From: Pseudidiomarina mangrovi
GTDB lineage: Bacteria; Pseudomonadota; Gammaproteobacteria; Enterobacterales; Alteromonadaceae
Length of the DNA: 64,000 nt
NCBI RefSeq assembly: GCF_003999375.1
Contig: NZ_RJLC01000005.1
Span: forward strand, 62,001 to 126,000
Direction of reading: 5' to 3'
Every line of letters begins with the position of its first letter. The stretch's first letter is position 1. The notes under the pieces were generated by a model. The model ran no database searches, had not been told where the DNA came from, and was given only the letters and a program-made list of their open reading frames with translations. Position numbers and translations under genes: made by a program. Below, one piece after another: positions 9,585 to 19,240 of this stretch.

Positions 9585-10300
9585 GGGTCATTCAATCCTT
9601 CGAAAATAATATTGTCTGCGAATTGGTTCGCATGTTGTTGTTTTGTCGCACTGTTTATCGTCCAGGCTAGAACGGTTTTACCAGTCTTACGGGCCCGTGT
9701 CACCGCCCAGGCAGGCAAACAACGAACATCATAGCCAATAAAATGGGGTTGGCTGATATGATTCATCAGCAAATGGCGAAGCAGAAATTTCTTTAACCAC
9801 GCCATGTCATGTTCATCACGAAAGTCGCACGATAGCTGGCCTCGCAACCAAGCCGGACGGTGTTTGGCAAACCACGCCATACTGTAAGGATTGAATGATT
9901 GCAGGGCAAATTCGCCGGTGTAGTTATCCAGTTGTGCGGCAATCGCTTGCTCTAACGGGCCTACCTGACCTTTGTTCTTAATTTCAATCAGCAACGGCAC
10001 TTGCCCATTGATGCGCTCCAACACTTGGGCCAATGATGGGATATGACATGCGCTATTCACTAAATTGATGTGCTGCAGTTCAGTCAGGGTGAAATCGGCA
10101 AGTCGGCCATCCAGCCCTGTCATGCGCTTTAAGGTACTATCGTGGAACACCACCACCTGCTGGTCGGCACTCAAATGCACATCAATCTCGATAGCGAAAC
10201 CACCGGCAATGGCTTGGTCAATGGCTAGCAACGAGTTTTCCGGAGCGGCCTCATCATGCAGGCCACGATGCGCAATAGGAGTATGGCTTAGCCAGTTCAT
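9569..10300 (-). CDS. Glycerophosphodiester phosphodiesterase
   Basis: 243 residues, cytoplasmic GDPD family (UgpQ-like). It hydrolyses glycerophosphodiesters to glycerol-3-phosphate and an alcohol. The family signature is clear: IAHRGLHDEAAPENSL near the N-terminus (His-Arg and Glu ligands), IEIDVHLSADQQVVVFHDSTLKRMT (metal-binding Glu, Asp and catalytic His, in two parts), and LIEIK. It overlaps fieF by 4 bp (ATGA) and the next gene by 16 bp, so the three are probably translationally coupled. No signal peptide is seen. Confidence 0.9.
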   Translation of the reverse strand: MNWLSHTPIAHRGLHDEAAPENSLLAIDQAIAGGFAIEIDVHLSADQQVVVFHDSTLKRMTGLDGRLADFTLTELQHINLVNSACHIPSLAQVLERINGQVPLLIEIKNKGQVGPLEQAIAAQLDNYTGEFALQSFNPYSMAWFAKHRPAWLRGQLSCDFRDEHDMAWLKKFLLRHLLMNHISQPHFIGYDVRCLPAWAVTRARKTGKTVLAWTINSATKQQHANQFADNIIFEGLNDPWLKN

Positions 10301-11220
10301 GGATTGCTCTTCCGAATAGAGTTGGTTGGGTCGACAATCGACTGTGGGTCCATATGTAAAAACACATCGGTCTCTGGGAATAACGCCTCAACCCGCCCCT
10401 CTGCTTCATGGGTGATGTCGTGAGCTTGCTCTAATGACAAGCCGTCATTCAGTTCAATATGGCATTGCACAAAGCGGGTTTGCCCAGCACTGCGGGTACG
10501 CAGTTTGTGAATACCGTCAATGCCTGGCGTATTCAATAGCGTGTCAATAATTAGTAAGCGCTCACTATCAGGTAATTCCCTGTCCATGAGCGACTGGAAT
10601 GCCTCCCAGCCAATACGAATGGCACCAAATGCTAGGTACGCAGCAATAAGCATGGCAAACACGCTATCGGCCCATTGAATGCCTTGGCTGGTCAAATAAA
10701 TGGCTGTTAATACCGAAACGTTCAGTAAAATATCCGAGCGGAAGTGCAAGGCATCCGCGGCAATGGCTTGGGATTTAGTGTGACGCATGACGATGCGCTG
10801 TAACAGTACCAACGCCAGTGTCACGACAATGGCAAATACCGATACGTACATGCCAATGGCATGACGTTGCACTTCGCTACCGCTGTAAAATTGTTGGAAG
10901 CTGTGCACCGCTAGCAGCATGGCCGAGCCGGTGATAAGTGCGGATTGCACCAGTGCCGCCAGCGATTCCGCTTTACCGTGACCGAATCGGTGTTCCTCGT
11001 CGGCGGGCAAAATAGCATAACGCACGGCAAAAAAGGTAAACAAGGACGCCACGCCATCGAGCATGGAATCGGTGAGAGAGGCCAACATACTGGCCGAGTC
11101 GGTTAACAACCAAGCTGTGGCTTTGACCACGATCAATAACATGGCCACTGTGACCGACGCACGGGTGGCTAGTTTTACCCATGCGGCATAATCACGTTGT
11201 GGCGTTTTAGAAACAGCCAT
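10297..11220 (-). CDS. fieF: Cation diffusion facilitator, FieF-like Fe/Zn efflux pump
   Basis: 307 residues, close to E. coli FieF (300). It has six TM helices, the paired metal-site motifs DSMLD (TM2) and HFRSD (TM5), the cytoplasmic loop motif [17 protein letters not shown], and a C-terminal ferredoxin-like cytoplasmic domain with histidines (HIELND, HEAEG). It exports divalent metals in exchange for protons. It is divergent from trmL with only 73 bp between the starts, and it heads the fieF-GDPD-unknown operon. Confidence 0.92.
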   Translation of the reverse strand: MAVSKTPQRDYAAWVKLATRASVTVAMLLIVVKATAWLLTDSASMLASLTDSMLDGVASLFTFFAVRYAILPADEEHRFGHGKAESLAALVQSALITGSAMLLAVHSFQQFYSGSEVQRHAIGMYVSVFAIVVTLALVLLQRIVMRHTKSQAIAADALHFRSDILLNVSVLTAIYLTSQGIQWADSVFAMLIAAYLAFGAIRIGWEAFQSLMDRELPDSERLLIIDTLLNTPGIDGIHKLRTRSAGQTRFVQCHIELNDGLSLEQAHDITHEAEGRVEALFPETDVFLHMDPQSIVDPTNSIRKSNP

Positions 11221-11293
11221 GAGCTACTCTTACAGAATTCATAATTCTGCTATTCTAACCAACTCATTGACCGATAGGAATGAACAATTCGTT

Positions 11294-11758
11294 ATGTTTC
11301 ATATTGCCTTACATACACCCGTCATGCCGGCCAACACCGGTAATATTATTCGTTTAGCGGCCAACAACGGTTGTATGTTGCATTTGATTGAGCCGCTTGG
11401 CTTTGACCTTGAAGAGAAAAAATTACGTCGGGCGGGCTTGGATTACCACGATTTAAGCCGCGTTACGCGCTATGCGGATTTTGATCAGTTTGCCAAAGCT
11501 ATGACTGGGCGCCGTATTTTTGCCTGCACGACCAAGGGCTCGGTAGGTTACAGCACGGTCAATTACCAAGCCGACGATGTGTTGTTGTTTGGCTCAGAAA
11601 CCAGCGGTTTACCGGCTGACGTGCGTGATCAGTTTCCAGCGCAACAGCTCATTCGCATTCCCATGATGCCAAACAATCGCTCGCTGAACCTCAGTAATGC
11701 CGTAGCGATTATTACTTACGAGGCGTGGCGCCAACAAAACTTTGCTGGGGCGGGTTAG
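11294..11758 (+). CDS. trmL: tRNA (cytidine/uridine-2'-O-)-methyltransferase TrmL
   Basis: 154 residues, a minimal SPOUT enzyme close in length to E. coli TrmL (157). It methylates the ribose of the wobble base in tRNA-Leu isoacceptors. Motifs are [16 protein letters not shown] at the N-terminus, [10 protein letters not shown] in the knot, and [21 protein letters not shown] 11294 gives MFHIALHTP, the conserved family start; an upstream in-frame ATG at 11219 would add 25 unconserved residues. The 3' end overlaps the convergent gene by 47 bp. Confidence 0.93.
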   Translation: MFHIALHTPVMPANTGNIIRLAANNGCMLHLIEPLGFDLEEKKLRRAGLDYHDLSRVTRYADFDQFAKAMTGRRIFACTTKGSVGYSTVNYQADDVLLFGSETSGLPADVRDQFPAQQLIRIPMMPNNRSLNLSNAVAIITYEAWRQQNFAGAG

Positions 11759-13184
11759 GCGGCAAATTGAGTATGTAGGTCGAACGTTTTAAGTCAGTCT
11801 GACTATAAAACTCTGCAATCTCACCACTGCGAACTAGCTCGCTCAGGCGCAGATCAAACCAATCGCGCAGTTCACGACCGCGCGGCGTGTCCTGAAAGGC
11901 CATGTGGATCGGTAAACTGCCGTGCACCTGCTGCGATTGATAGGGTGCACTCATCCAATCGGGCGCATTTTCACGATAAGCCACCACCGCGCCAAGGCGC
12001 TTCAAGTCCAGCATGGCGAAGCAATCCAAGGTATTACTGGTATGGTAGTAATTCAGCCCCTGCGGCAGAAATTTGTCGTAACCGTAGCCAGCAACGTGGC
12101 AGATGAGCGGTTCAAAGGTGCCTTTCATGATGGCGTTGATGGCTTGTTCGGTATGAGCGAAAACGAATAATGGTCGGTCATAATCAAAATGTAAGCGTGA
12201 AATAATCGCATTATCGGGTTGATGATTGGCGTAGGTACCAATCAAGATATCAAAGCGTTGCTCTTCAAGGCCCAAGATCGCTCGTTGATAGGTATTGGCA
12301 TTGAGTTCAAGTTGATTAGATACCGGACCAAAAATACGCCGTAGTAATTCAAAATAGGCGCCGGTGCCGTCCAAATTGGTGTAACTACGCCAATGGCCGG
12401 CGGTGGCACTCACACGACCAAATTGCGGCGCCGCAATAAACTCACTGGGTTGGCTGCTGCGAGCGCCTGCTTCACGCATAATAGCGGTGACTCGACCAGC
12501 GCTATGCATGCTGTTGAGCACCTCATAAAGCTGTGGCACTAAGGCCGCATGCTGCTTGTGCACATAGTGATAGCCGATTTCGGTCAGCACTGGCACGGCA
12601 ATATTATGTGGGTCATCAAGCAAGCCCAGTTGCTGCGCTTCAAAATCATTGAGAATAATAGCCTTCACGCGATGGCTTCGATACATCAATTGTAGCTGTT
12701 CTAGGTCCAAGGCTTGCACGACCGGGCGTTGATAGTCGTGCTCGGCGAGTAAGTGCTCGACACCCTGCATGCCATTCACATAGGCTAAGTTTTCCAGGTC
12801 ATTCAGTTCACACAGGCCACATTGGCGGCGGTCAGCAACAATAACTAGTTGATATTGAAACAACGGAAAATCAACTCGGATCAGATTCGGATAGTCTTGC
12901 TCGAGGCCCGGCAGACGGCCTAGCTCACCGGCAATACGACCGGCATTGGCTTCAACAATACTGCGAGCGCGCGGCATATCTAAATAGGTTAATTCAATAT
13001 CGAGTTCGGCGTAGGCCTCTTCCATCAGCGCTTTCACATAGGTCGGGATAGGCCCCGCTTCTGGCTGGCGAAAGCTTAGTGTGGTGCTTGCGGCAGCGCT
13101 GGTAGTGACTAGCATGGTAATAACCAGCGTGGTAATAACTAGCAGTAGCCGTGACCAATAGTGGGTAAGAGTAACTGCGCGCAT
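11712..13184 (-). CDS. Periplasmic substrate-binding-like protein with two domains
   Basis: 490 residues with a long N-terminal signal sequence (hydrophobic residues 13-32). The first half resembles family 3 solute-binding domains: [20 protein letters not shown], then [16 protein letters not shown]. The second half (from about residue 255) repeats this pattern: [25 protein letters not shown], and a C-terminal [22 protein letters not shown] tandem arrangement or a long single family 3 fold are both possible. No transporter or sensor gene is adjacent, so the ligand is unknown. It has a good GGAG upstream of the ATG. Confidence 0.65.
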   Translation of the reverse strand: MRAVTLTHYWSRLLLVITTLVITMLVTTSAAASTTLSFRQPEAGPIPTYVKALMEEAYAELDIELTYLDMPRARSIVEANAGRIAGELGRLPGLEQDYPNLIRVDFPLFQYQLVIVADRRQCGLCELNDLENLAYVNGMQGVEHLLAEHDYQRPVVQALDLEQLQLMYRSHRVKAIILNDFEAQQLGLLDDPHNIAVPVLTEIGYHYVHKQHAALVPQLYEVLNSMHSAGRVTAIMREAGARSSQPSEFIAAPQFGRVSATAGHWRSYTNLDGTGAYFELLRRIFGPVSNQLELNANTYQRAILGLEEQRFDILIGTYANHQPDNAIISRLHFDYDRPLFVFAHTEQAINAIMKGTFEPLICHVAGYGYDKFLPQGLNYYHTSNTLDCFAMLDLKRLGAVVAYRENAPDWMSAPYQSQQVHGSLPIHMAFQDTPRGRELRDWFDLRLSELVRSGEIAEFYSQTDLKRSTYILNLPPNPPQQSFVGATPRK

Positions 13185-13324
13185 GGGGAACTCCTAAGGC
13201 CTTGAGTGCCTCTAAATTAGCATAATTTGACTGGATCATTAACTGATTTGACTCTACGCGCGTTTGCCTTTAGCGTGAGCGCCGTGCCTGTTGTGGTGGG
13301 TACTAATGATGTTGGAGATGAGAT

Positions 13325-15028
13325 ATGCATAAGTTGGCGCTGTTAATGACCGCCGTTGTCACCCTGTTGAGCTCGCTGTCGAGCCACGCGCAAAGTAGCA
13401 CCGAAGGAGCTGCCGAGGGCGCTAACAAGAGCCCGCCGCGCTATAACCTGTTGCTGGCTGGCGGAAATCTGCGTATTTGCTCGACCATGCAAAGTAACAA
13501 CTGCGACGATACCCGCTGGATTGACCGCAACACCATGCGTATTGAGCGCTATCTGAGTTTGTCTGAGCGGAATATGAAAGCGCTATTAGATGACAGCTTA
13601 TGGCCGGCTCATCGTCGTACTATGCGTGACCAAGTGCGCGAAGCGTTGACCATTATCAAGCAGCGGGTCAACCAAGATGTCATGTCAGAATACACCTTTA
13701 TGGACGAGTTTGGCCGTCGCGCTACCGCCTATGTATACGATAATTTATCGGATCAAGAGATGCGCCTGATTGTTGATCATTTGGAAATGCCAACGCCAAC
13801 AGACCGCCAAGAAGTGGTAGACCTGAACATGAATATTGATTTAGCCAGTCGCGAGTTGGTGCGTGGTTTGGTGCTACAAGCACGCAGTTTGACCGCCGAA
13901 GGGCAGCGCCCCAAGGTATTGGTGGTGACTGCAGCGGCGCGCGATAGCTTAGGGGCGGCCGACTTTTATACCCGGCTGCTTGAGTCGGCAGGGGCAGATG
14001 TTACGTGGTTACCCATTGATGCGGCGGTCAATAGTGCGCAACTCACGCAACGCTGCGCGGCGCTCGCTGATATTCGCGTTGAGCTATTGGCTACTTGGCA
14101 ACGCGCTAAGGTGCATCCGGCACGGCATCAGCAGCAGCTCGATTATTGTCAGAATTTAACTGCTGGCGCGGAATTACTGCGCGATGCTCACGGCGTGTTT
14201 TTTGCCGATGGCTCGGCGCATCTGTTACGCCAGGCCATGCTCACGCCATTGGGCCAGCCCACGGCGCTGACCGAAGCCATGTATCGGCGTTTGCAGAATC
14301 AGTCATTGGTGGTTGCGGCCATGGGTGGCGCTAGTGCCGCACTCACGGCACGGGCGATGCTGAGCGGTGGCAGCAGCGAAATGGCTATGAAAGAAGGTGC
14401 TCGTGCCGCAGACCCAGCCGGTGGCGCCTGCGATTTAGATGACAGCTGCCCGTTAGGCTTGAACCAAGACAGCCTGACCTATCACCCGTTAGGTGGTTTG
14501 GGTTGGTTTAGCCCAGCCATTATTGATACCGAATTTACTGAAAAAGGCCGCCACGGCCGCTTGTTACGGTTAGCTGCAACCACCAGTACGCCATTGGCGC
14601 TCGGCATCGATGAGAAAACCGGGCTGATGGTGAATACTCGTACTGGAGCATTTGAAGTGATTGGCCGCGGCGGGGTGTTTTTTAGCGTGGCGCCGGTACA
14701 GAACGACAGCGCGGTAGCATCGACCTTTCATTATGTAATGGCGGGCAGTTCTGGTCGCTTTGGCGATGGCGACATTGCTGATGTGCAGCTGGCGACAGCC
14801 GGGCGAGTAGTGACCGAGGCACCGACCACGCGCTTTTTAAGCGACCGCGGTTTAGCTGACTCGCTGCGCTTGTTGTGTAATGAACGCGACAGCGTGACCG
14901 CGCTGGATGGCCAGTTCCGCTTAACCTTGCTGGGCGATGACAGCACCACGCGGCAAATTGCCGGTGGTGAATGTCAGGTGATGAATGCGCGCATGGGTAT
15001 TGCTTGGGAGCCGCAGAAGAATCTGTAA
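13325..15028 (+). CDS. Exported cyanophycinase-like (peptidase S51) protein with altered active site
   Basis: 567 residues with a signal peptide (cleavage plausible after SSHAQ, residue 23). An N-terminal region (about 40-190) with no recognised domain is followed by an S51-like domain: VLVVTAAARDSLGAADFY, GVFFADGSAHLLRQAM, the nucleophile elbow MGGASAAL with Ser337, and AIIDTEFTEKGRHGRLLRL at about 399-417. In cyanophycinases the last motif normally reads D-Q-H-F with a catalytic His; here it is D-T-E-F, so that His is replaced by Glu403. A cysteine-bearing insertion (about 368-374) precedes it. Activity on cyanophycin is therefore doubtful; an unusual specificity or a non-catalytic role is possible. 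Confidence 0.7.
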   Translation: MHKLALLMTAVVTLLSSLSSHAQSSTEGAAEGANKSPPRYNLLLAGGNLRICSTMQSNNCDDTRWIDRNTMRIERYLSLSERNMKALLDDSLWPAHRRTMRDQVREALTIIKQRVNQDVMSEYTFMDEFGRRATAYVYDNLSDQEMRLIVDHLEMPTPTDRQEVVDLNMNIDLASRELVRGLVLQARSLTAEGQRPKVLVVTAAARDSLGAADFYTRLLESAGADVTWLPIDAAVNSAQLTQRCAALADIRVELLATWQRAKVHPARHQQQLDYCQNLTAGAELLRDAHGVFFADGSAHLLRQAMLTPLGQPTALTEAMYRRLQNQSLVVAAMGGASAALTARAMLSGGSSEMAMKEGARAADPAGGACDLDDSCPLGLNQDSLTYHPLGGLGWFSPAIIDTEFTEKGRHGRLLRLAATTSTPLALGIDEKTGLMVNTRTGAFEVIGRGGVFFSVAPVQNDSAVASTFHYVMAGSSGRFGDGDIADVQLATAGRVVTEAPTTRFLSDRGLADSLRLLCNERDSVTALDGQFRLTLLGDDSTTRQIAGGECQVMNARMGIAWEPQKNL

Positions 15029-15046
15029 CCTGGTTGGCTTGGTGAC

Positions 15047-15697
15047 TTAGGCGATGCCGTATTGCTGGCGGTAGGCCTTGACCGCGTCAAGGTATGCTGC
15101 CAGCTGCTCATTGGCCGATTCGGCTAAGAAGGCAATCACATCGTTGAGTTTAACAATGCTGATCACCGTCGCGCCAAAGTCGCGCTCCACTTCTTGAATA
15201 GCGCTGAGCGTGCCTTGGCCGCGCTCTTGCCGATCCAGCGCAATCAGCACCCCAGCTAACTCCGCACCGTTGGCCTCCACAATCGCCATCGACTCGCGAA
15301 TAGCGGTGCCGGCGGTGATCACGTCATCCACTAACATCACTTTGCCGTGCAGCGCCGAGCCGACTAAATTGCCGCCTTCGCCATGGGTTTTGGCTTCTTT
15401 GCGGTTAAAGCAGTAAGGCACATCGCGCTGATGGTGATCATACAGCGCAATAGCCGCCGCGGTAGCAATTGGAATGCCCTTGTAAGCCGGGCCAAACAGC
15501 ACATCAAAGTCGACACCGCTATCCACTAACGCCGCCGCGTAAAAGCGCCCTAATCGGGCTAAGTCAGCGCCTTTGTTGAACAACCCGGCATTGAAAAAAT
15601 ACGGGCTAGTGCGGCCTGATTTCAGCGTAAATTCACCAAATTTCAGGACCCCACGGTCAATAGCAAACTGAATAAACTCGCGTTGGTAATCTTTCAT
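15047..15697 (-). CDS. pyrE: Orotate phosphoribosyltransferase
   Basis: 216 residues, family length (213-216). It converts orotate and PRPP to OMP in pyrimidine synthesis. Conserved stretches are [25 protein letters not shown] and the PRPP loop [17 protein letters not shown]; the flexible loop has [13 protein letters not shown]. It lies downstream of rph on the same strand, the usual rph-pyrE order of gammaproteobacteria. Confidence 0.97.
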   Translation of the reverse strand: MKDYQREFIQFAIDRGVLKFGEFTLKSGRTSPYFFNAGLFNKGADLARLGRFYAAALVDSGVDFDVLFGPAYKGIPIATAAAIALYDHHQRDVPYCFNRKEAKTHGEGGNLVGSALHGKVMLVDDVITAGTAIRESMAIVEANGAELAGVLIALDRQERGQGTLSAIQEVERDFGATVISIVKLNDVIAFLAESANEQLAAYLDAVKAYRQQYGIA

Positions 15698-15723
15698 AGT
15701 GCGTCTCGTGCTTAATGATACGG

Positions 15724-16437
15724 TTAATTTAAAGCGGCTTTTTGTAAATCCATCAGTTCGCGAACGGCGTGACGCGCCAGCTCGAGCATGGCGTTCATTT
15801 CGTCCAGCGCGAATGGCTCGGCTTCAGCAGTGCCTTGAATTTCAATAAACTTGCCGGCTTCGGTCATCACCACGTTCATGTCGGTGTCAGCTTTGGAATC
15901 TTCGGCGTAATCCAAGTCGGCCACTGGCGTACCATTATAAATACCGACCGAGATAGCGGCCACTAGGCCTTTCAGCGGGTTGGTTTTGACCAATCCTTCT
16001 TTACGCATCCAGTTCAGCGCGTCCACTAAGGCCACACAGGCGCCAGTAATAGACGCGGTGCGGGTACCGCCATCGGCTTGTAGTACATCGCAGTCAATGG
16101 TGATGGTGTTTTCGCCCAGCGCGCTGAGGTCCACGCAGGTGCGCAAGGCACGGCCAATCAGCCGTTGAATTTCTAGCGTACGGCCACCTTGCTTACCGCG
16201 TGACGCCTCGCGCTCGTTACGGGTGTGGGTAGAGCGTGGCAGCATGCCGTATTCCGCGGTGACCCAGCCCTTGCCGCTGCCTTTAAGAAAGCGCGGTACG
16301 CCACGGTCGACGCTGGCGGTGCAGAGTACTTTGGTGTCGCCAAACTCAATCAACACCGAGCCTTCGGCATGACGGGTAAAGTTGCGGGTAATGGTTACCG
16401 GGCGGATTTGTTGAGCAGTACGGCCACTTGGACGCAT
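15724..16437 (-). CDS. rph: Ribonuclease PH
   Basis: 237 residues from ATG 16437, matching E. coli RNase PH (238). It is a phosphorolytic 3'-5' exoribonuclease that trims tRNA 3' ends. The product starts [20 protein letters not shown] and contains [38 protein letters not shown] and [19 protein letters not shown], all typical. The reading frame stays open a further 45 codons upstream, but the conserved N-terminus and the AGAGGA site fix the start. It is divergent from yicC across a 162-bp gap, the standard arrangement. Confidence 0.96.
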   Translation of the reverse strand: MRPSGRTAQQIRPVTITRNFTRHAEGSVLIEFGDTKVLCTASVDRGVPRFLKGSGKGWVTAEYGMLPRSTHTRNEREASRGKQGGRTLEIQRLIGRALRTCVDLSALGENTITIDCDVLQADGGTRTASITGACVALVDALNWMRKEGLVKTNPLKGLVAAISVGIYNGTPVADLDYAEDSKADTDMNVVMTEAGKFIEIQGTAEAEPFALDEMNAMLELARHAVRELMDLQKAALN

Positions 16438-16599
16438 ACGAATTCCTCTTGCTAAGTGGCTGCCTGTGGCAACCCAAAAAATGTTGCTGAAGTATACCAG
16501 AGCATGCGGCAAATTTCTGCGCTGCAGCAGAATTATGAATGCCAGCCAGCAATGGTGTAAACTGACGCTCATTCAGTTGAATAGCACAAGGCTTAACTT

Positions 16600-17463
16600 A
16601 TGATGCAAAGTATGACCGGCTACGCGCGCCACGAATTGAAAGCCCAATGGGGCACAGCGGCGTGGGAGCTGCGCTCGGTAAACCAACGCTACCTAGAAAC
16701 CTACTTTCGCTTACCCGAGCAGTTTCGCAGCCTAGAGAACAGCTTGCGCGAGCGGCTGCGGGCGCAGTTGCAGCGTGGCAAAGTAGAATGTTCGCTGCGC
16801 TTGCATATTGAAACTGGCGGGCAAACTAGCCTGAGCCTGAACGAAGAGTTAGCCAAAAGCGTGATTGCCAGCGCCAATTGGATTTCTGGGCAGTCGGTCA
16901 GCTCGCAGCTTAACCCACTCGATGTATTGCGTTGGCCCGGCGTGGTGGCGCAGCAAGAAGAGGATATGGACGCCATTCAGGCCGACGTATTAGCCGCCTT
17001 TGAAACCACCTTGGCCGAGTTTATTGCTAACCGCGCCAGTGAAGGCGCCGCGCTTGAGCGGTTGATCAGTGAGCGCCTAGCCGGCGTGGCTGAACAGGCC
17101 GCCTTTGTGCGCACCCGCATGCCGGAAATTTTGCAATGGCAGCGCGAGCGTTTGCTGAACCGCCTCGCCGAAGCCAAAGTAGACCTCGACCCCAGCCGCG
17201 TTGAAGCCGAAATTGTGATGCTGGCGCAACGGGTAGACGTAGCGGAAGAACTGGATCGGCTCGACACTCACGTAGCCGAAACCCGCAAAATCCTCCGCAA
17301 AGGTGGCGCGTGCGGCCGTCGCCTGGATTTCATGATGCAAGAGTTCAACCGCGAAGCGAACACCCTAGCCTCTAAATCCATTAGCGCCGATGTCACCACC
17401 GCTGCGGTAGAGCTGAAAGTGCTGATTGAGCAGATGCGGGAGCAGATCCAGAACATCGAGTGA
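16600..17463 (+). CDS. yicC: YicC family endoribonuclease
   Basis: 287 residues, same length as E. coli YicC. It starts MMQSMTGYARHE and contains WELRSVNQRYLE and ends RKILRKGGACGRRLDFMMQE then NREANTLASKS, the family's conserved C-terminus. YicC proteins cleave certain small RNAs. It is the last clearly core gene before the restriction island; gmk, frequently its neighbour, is not present here. Confidence 0.94.
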   Translation: MMQSMTGYARHELKAQWGTAAWELRSVNQRYLETYFRLPEQFRSLENSLRERLRAQLQRGKVECSLRLHIETGGQTSLSLNEELAKSVIASANWISGQSVSSQLNPLDVLRWPGVVAQQEEDMDAIQADVLAAFETTLAEFIANRASEGAALERLISERLAGVAEQAAFVRTRMPEILQWQRERLLNRLAEAKVDLDPSRVEAEIVMLAQRVDVAEELDRLDTHVAETRKILRKGGACGRRLDFMMQEFNREANTLASKSISADVTTAAVELKVLIEQMREQIQNIE

Positions 17464-17694
17464 CGCTGAGAATGGTTCAAATAACTGGACCATCATCTGT
17501 GATATCCGCCTAAATTAAACGACGCTCAATCACGCTATATGGACAATCGGGGCTACCAGTCCCGGTTGATTTTCTTGTGTGTGCTCTACAGAGTCTCTAT
17601 CACAAATATTTGCAGGTTTCACGCGCACAGATTGTGGTATCTTTTTAAGCATATTAATAACAAGCTCAAAATGGATTAAGACAGGGATATAAAA

Positions 17695-19239
17695 ATGACA
17701 AGTACCCAACAGCGCGCCGCGCTTCAGCGCCAAATTTGGCAGATTGCCAACGACGTTCGTGGCTCAGTAGACGGCTGGGATTTTAAGCAGTATGTACTCG
17801 GTACCTTGTTCTATCGCTTTATCAGCGAAAACTTCGCCAGCTACATCGAAGCCGGTGACGAAAGCATCAACTATGCATCGCTTGATGACTCGGTAATTAC
17901 CGACGACATCAAAGACGATGCCATTAAAACCAAAGGCTATTTTATTTACCCAAGCCAATTGTTCGTGAACGTTGCTAAGAACGCGAACAACAACGAGAGC
18001 CTGAACACCGACCTCGCCCGCATCTTCGGTGAAATTGAAAATTCAGCCAACGGCTATGCATCGGAAGATGACATTAAAGGCTTGTTCGCAGATTTTGATA
18101 CCACCAGCAATCGCTTGGGTAATACCGTCAAAGACAAAAACCTACGCTTAGCGGCGGTATTAAAGGGCGTAGCCGGGTTAGACTTCGGCAACTTCGAAGA
18201 TAACCAAATTGATTTATTCGGCGATGCCTACGAATTCCTTATTTCAAACTACGCAGCGAATGCCGGGAAATCAGGCGGTGAGTACTTTACGCCGCAACAT
18301 GTATCTGAACTATTAGCTTTGGTGGCTGTTCATGGCCAAGAACGTATCAACAAAATATACGACCCAGCTGTTGGTTCCGGCTCGTTGTTGATGAAAGCCC
18401 GTAAGCACATGGACCCACATCGTATTGAAGACGGTTACTTCGGGCAGGAGATTAACCATACCACCTACAACCTTGCCCGTATGAATATGTTCTTGCACAA
18501 CATCAACTACGACAAGTTCAATATCCAGTTAGGAAACACGCTCACTAACCCACATTTTCTGGATGACAAGCCGTTTGATGCCATTGTTTCTAACCCACCC
18601 TACTCGGTGAAATGGATAGGTAGCGATGACCCAACGCTTATTAACGACGAGCGTTTTGCCCCTGCAGGCATACTCGCGCCTAAATCAAAAGCTGACTTCG
18701 CCTTTGTATTGCACGCACTCAGTTACCTTTCAAGCAAAGGCCGTGCAGCCATTGTTTGCTTTCCGGGCATTTTCTATCGCGGCGGTGCTGAGCAGAAAAT
18801 TCGTAAGTACCTTGTGGATAACAACTACGTTGAAACCGTGATTTCGTTAGCGCCAAACTTGTTCTTTGGTACCACGATTGCAGTCAACATTTTGGTGCTC
18901 TCGAAGCATAAGCAAGACACCAGTACGCAGTTTATTGACGCGAGTAACTTGTTCAAGAAGGAAACCAATAACAACGTACTGACCGATGAGCACATCGAGC
19001 AGATAATGAAGGTGTTTGCAAGTAAAGAGGATGTTGAGCACTTTGCCAAGTCGGTACCATTCGAGAAGGTAGCAGAAAGTGACTACAACCTCTCCGTCAG
19101 CAGCTATGTTGAGGCCAAAGACAATCGCGAAGTTATCGACATTACCGAACTCAACGCTGAGCTGAAAACTACCGTTGCCAAGATTGACCAATTGCGTGCA
19201 GATATTGATGCGATTGTGGCGGAGATTGAGGGTGTTTGA
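17695..19239 (+). CDS. hsdM: Type I restriction-modification system, methyltransferase subunit HsdM
   Basis: 514 residues. It has the N-terminal helical HsdM domain ([20 protein letters not shown] near residue 25), the SAM-binding motif [10 protein letters not shown] at about 222, and the catalytic motif NPPY at about 300, which indicates an N6-adenine methyltransferase. [13 protein letters not shown] and [16 protein letters not shown] are typical of type IC (EcoR124-like) subunits. The stop is separated from the hsdS start by 1 base. The upstream 231-bp gap (17464-17694) shows no gene and only weak promoter elements. Confidence 0.95.
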   Translation: MTSTQQRAALQRQIWQIANDVRGSVDGWDFKQYVLGTLFYRFISENFASYIEAGDESINYASLDDSVITDDIKDDAIKTKGYFIYPSQLFVNVAKNANNNESLNTDLARIFGEIENSANGYASEDDIKGLFADFDTTSNRLGNTVKDKNLRLAAVLKGVAGLDFGNFEDNQIDLFGDAYEFLISNYAANAGKSGGEYFTPQHVSELLALVAVHGQERINKIYDPAVGSGSLLMKARKHMDPHRIEDGYFGQEINHTTYNLARMNMFLHNINYDKFNIQLGNTLTNPHFLDDKPFDAIVSNPPYSVKWIGSDDPTLINDERFAPAGILAPKSKADFAFVLHALSYLSSKGRAAIVCFPGIFYRGGAEQKIRKYLVDNNYVETVISLAPNLFFGTTIAVNILVLSKHKQDTSTQFIDASNLFKKETNNNVLTDEHIEQIMKVFASKEDVEHFAKSVPFEKVAESDYNLSVSSYVEAKDNREVIDITELNAELKTTVAKIDQLRADIDAIVAEIEGV

Positions 19240-19240
19240 G

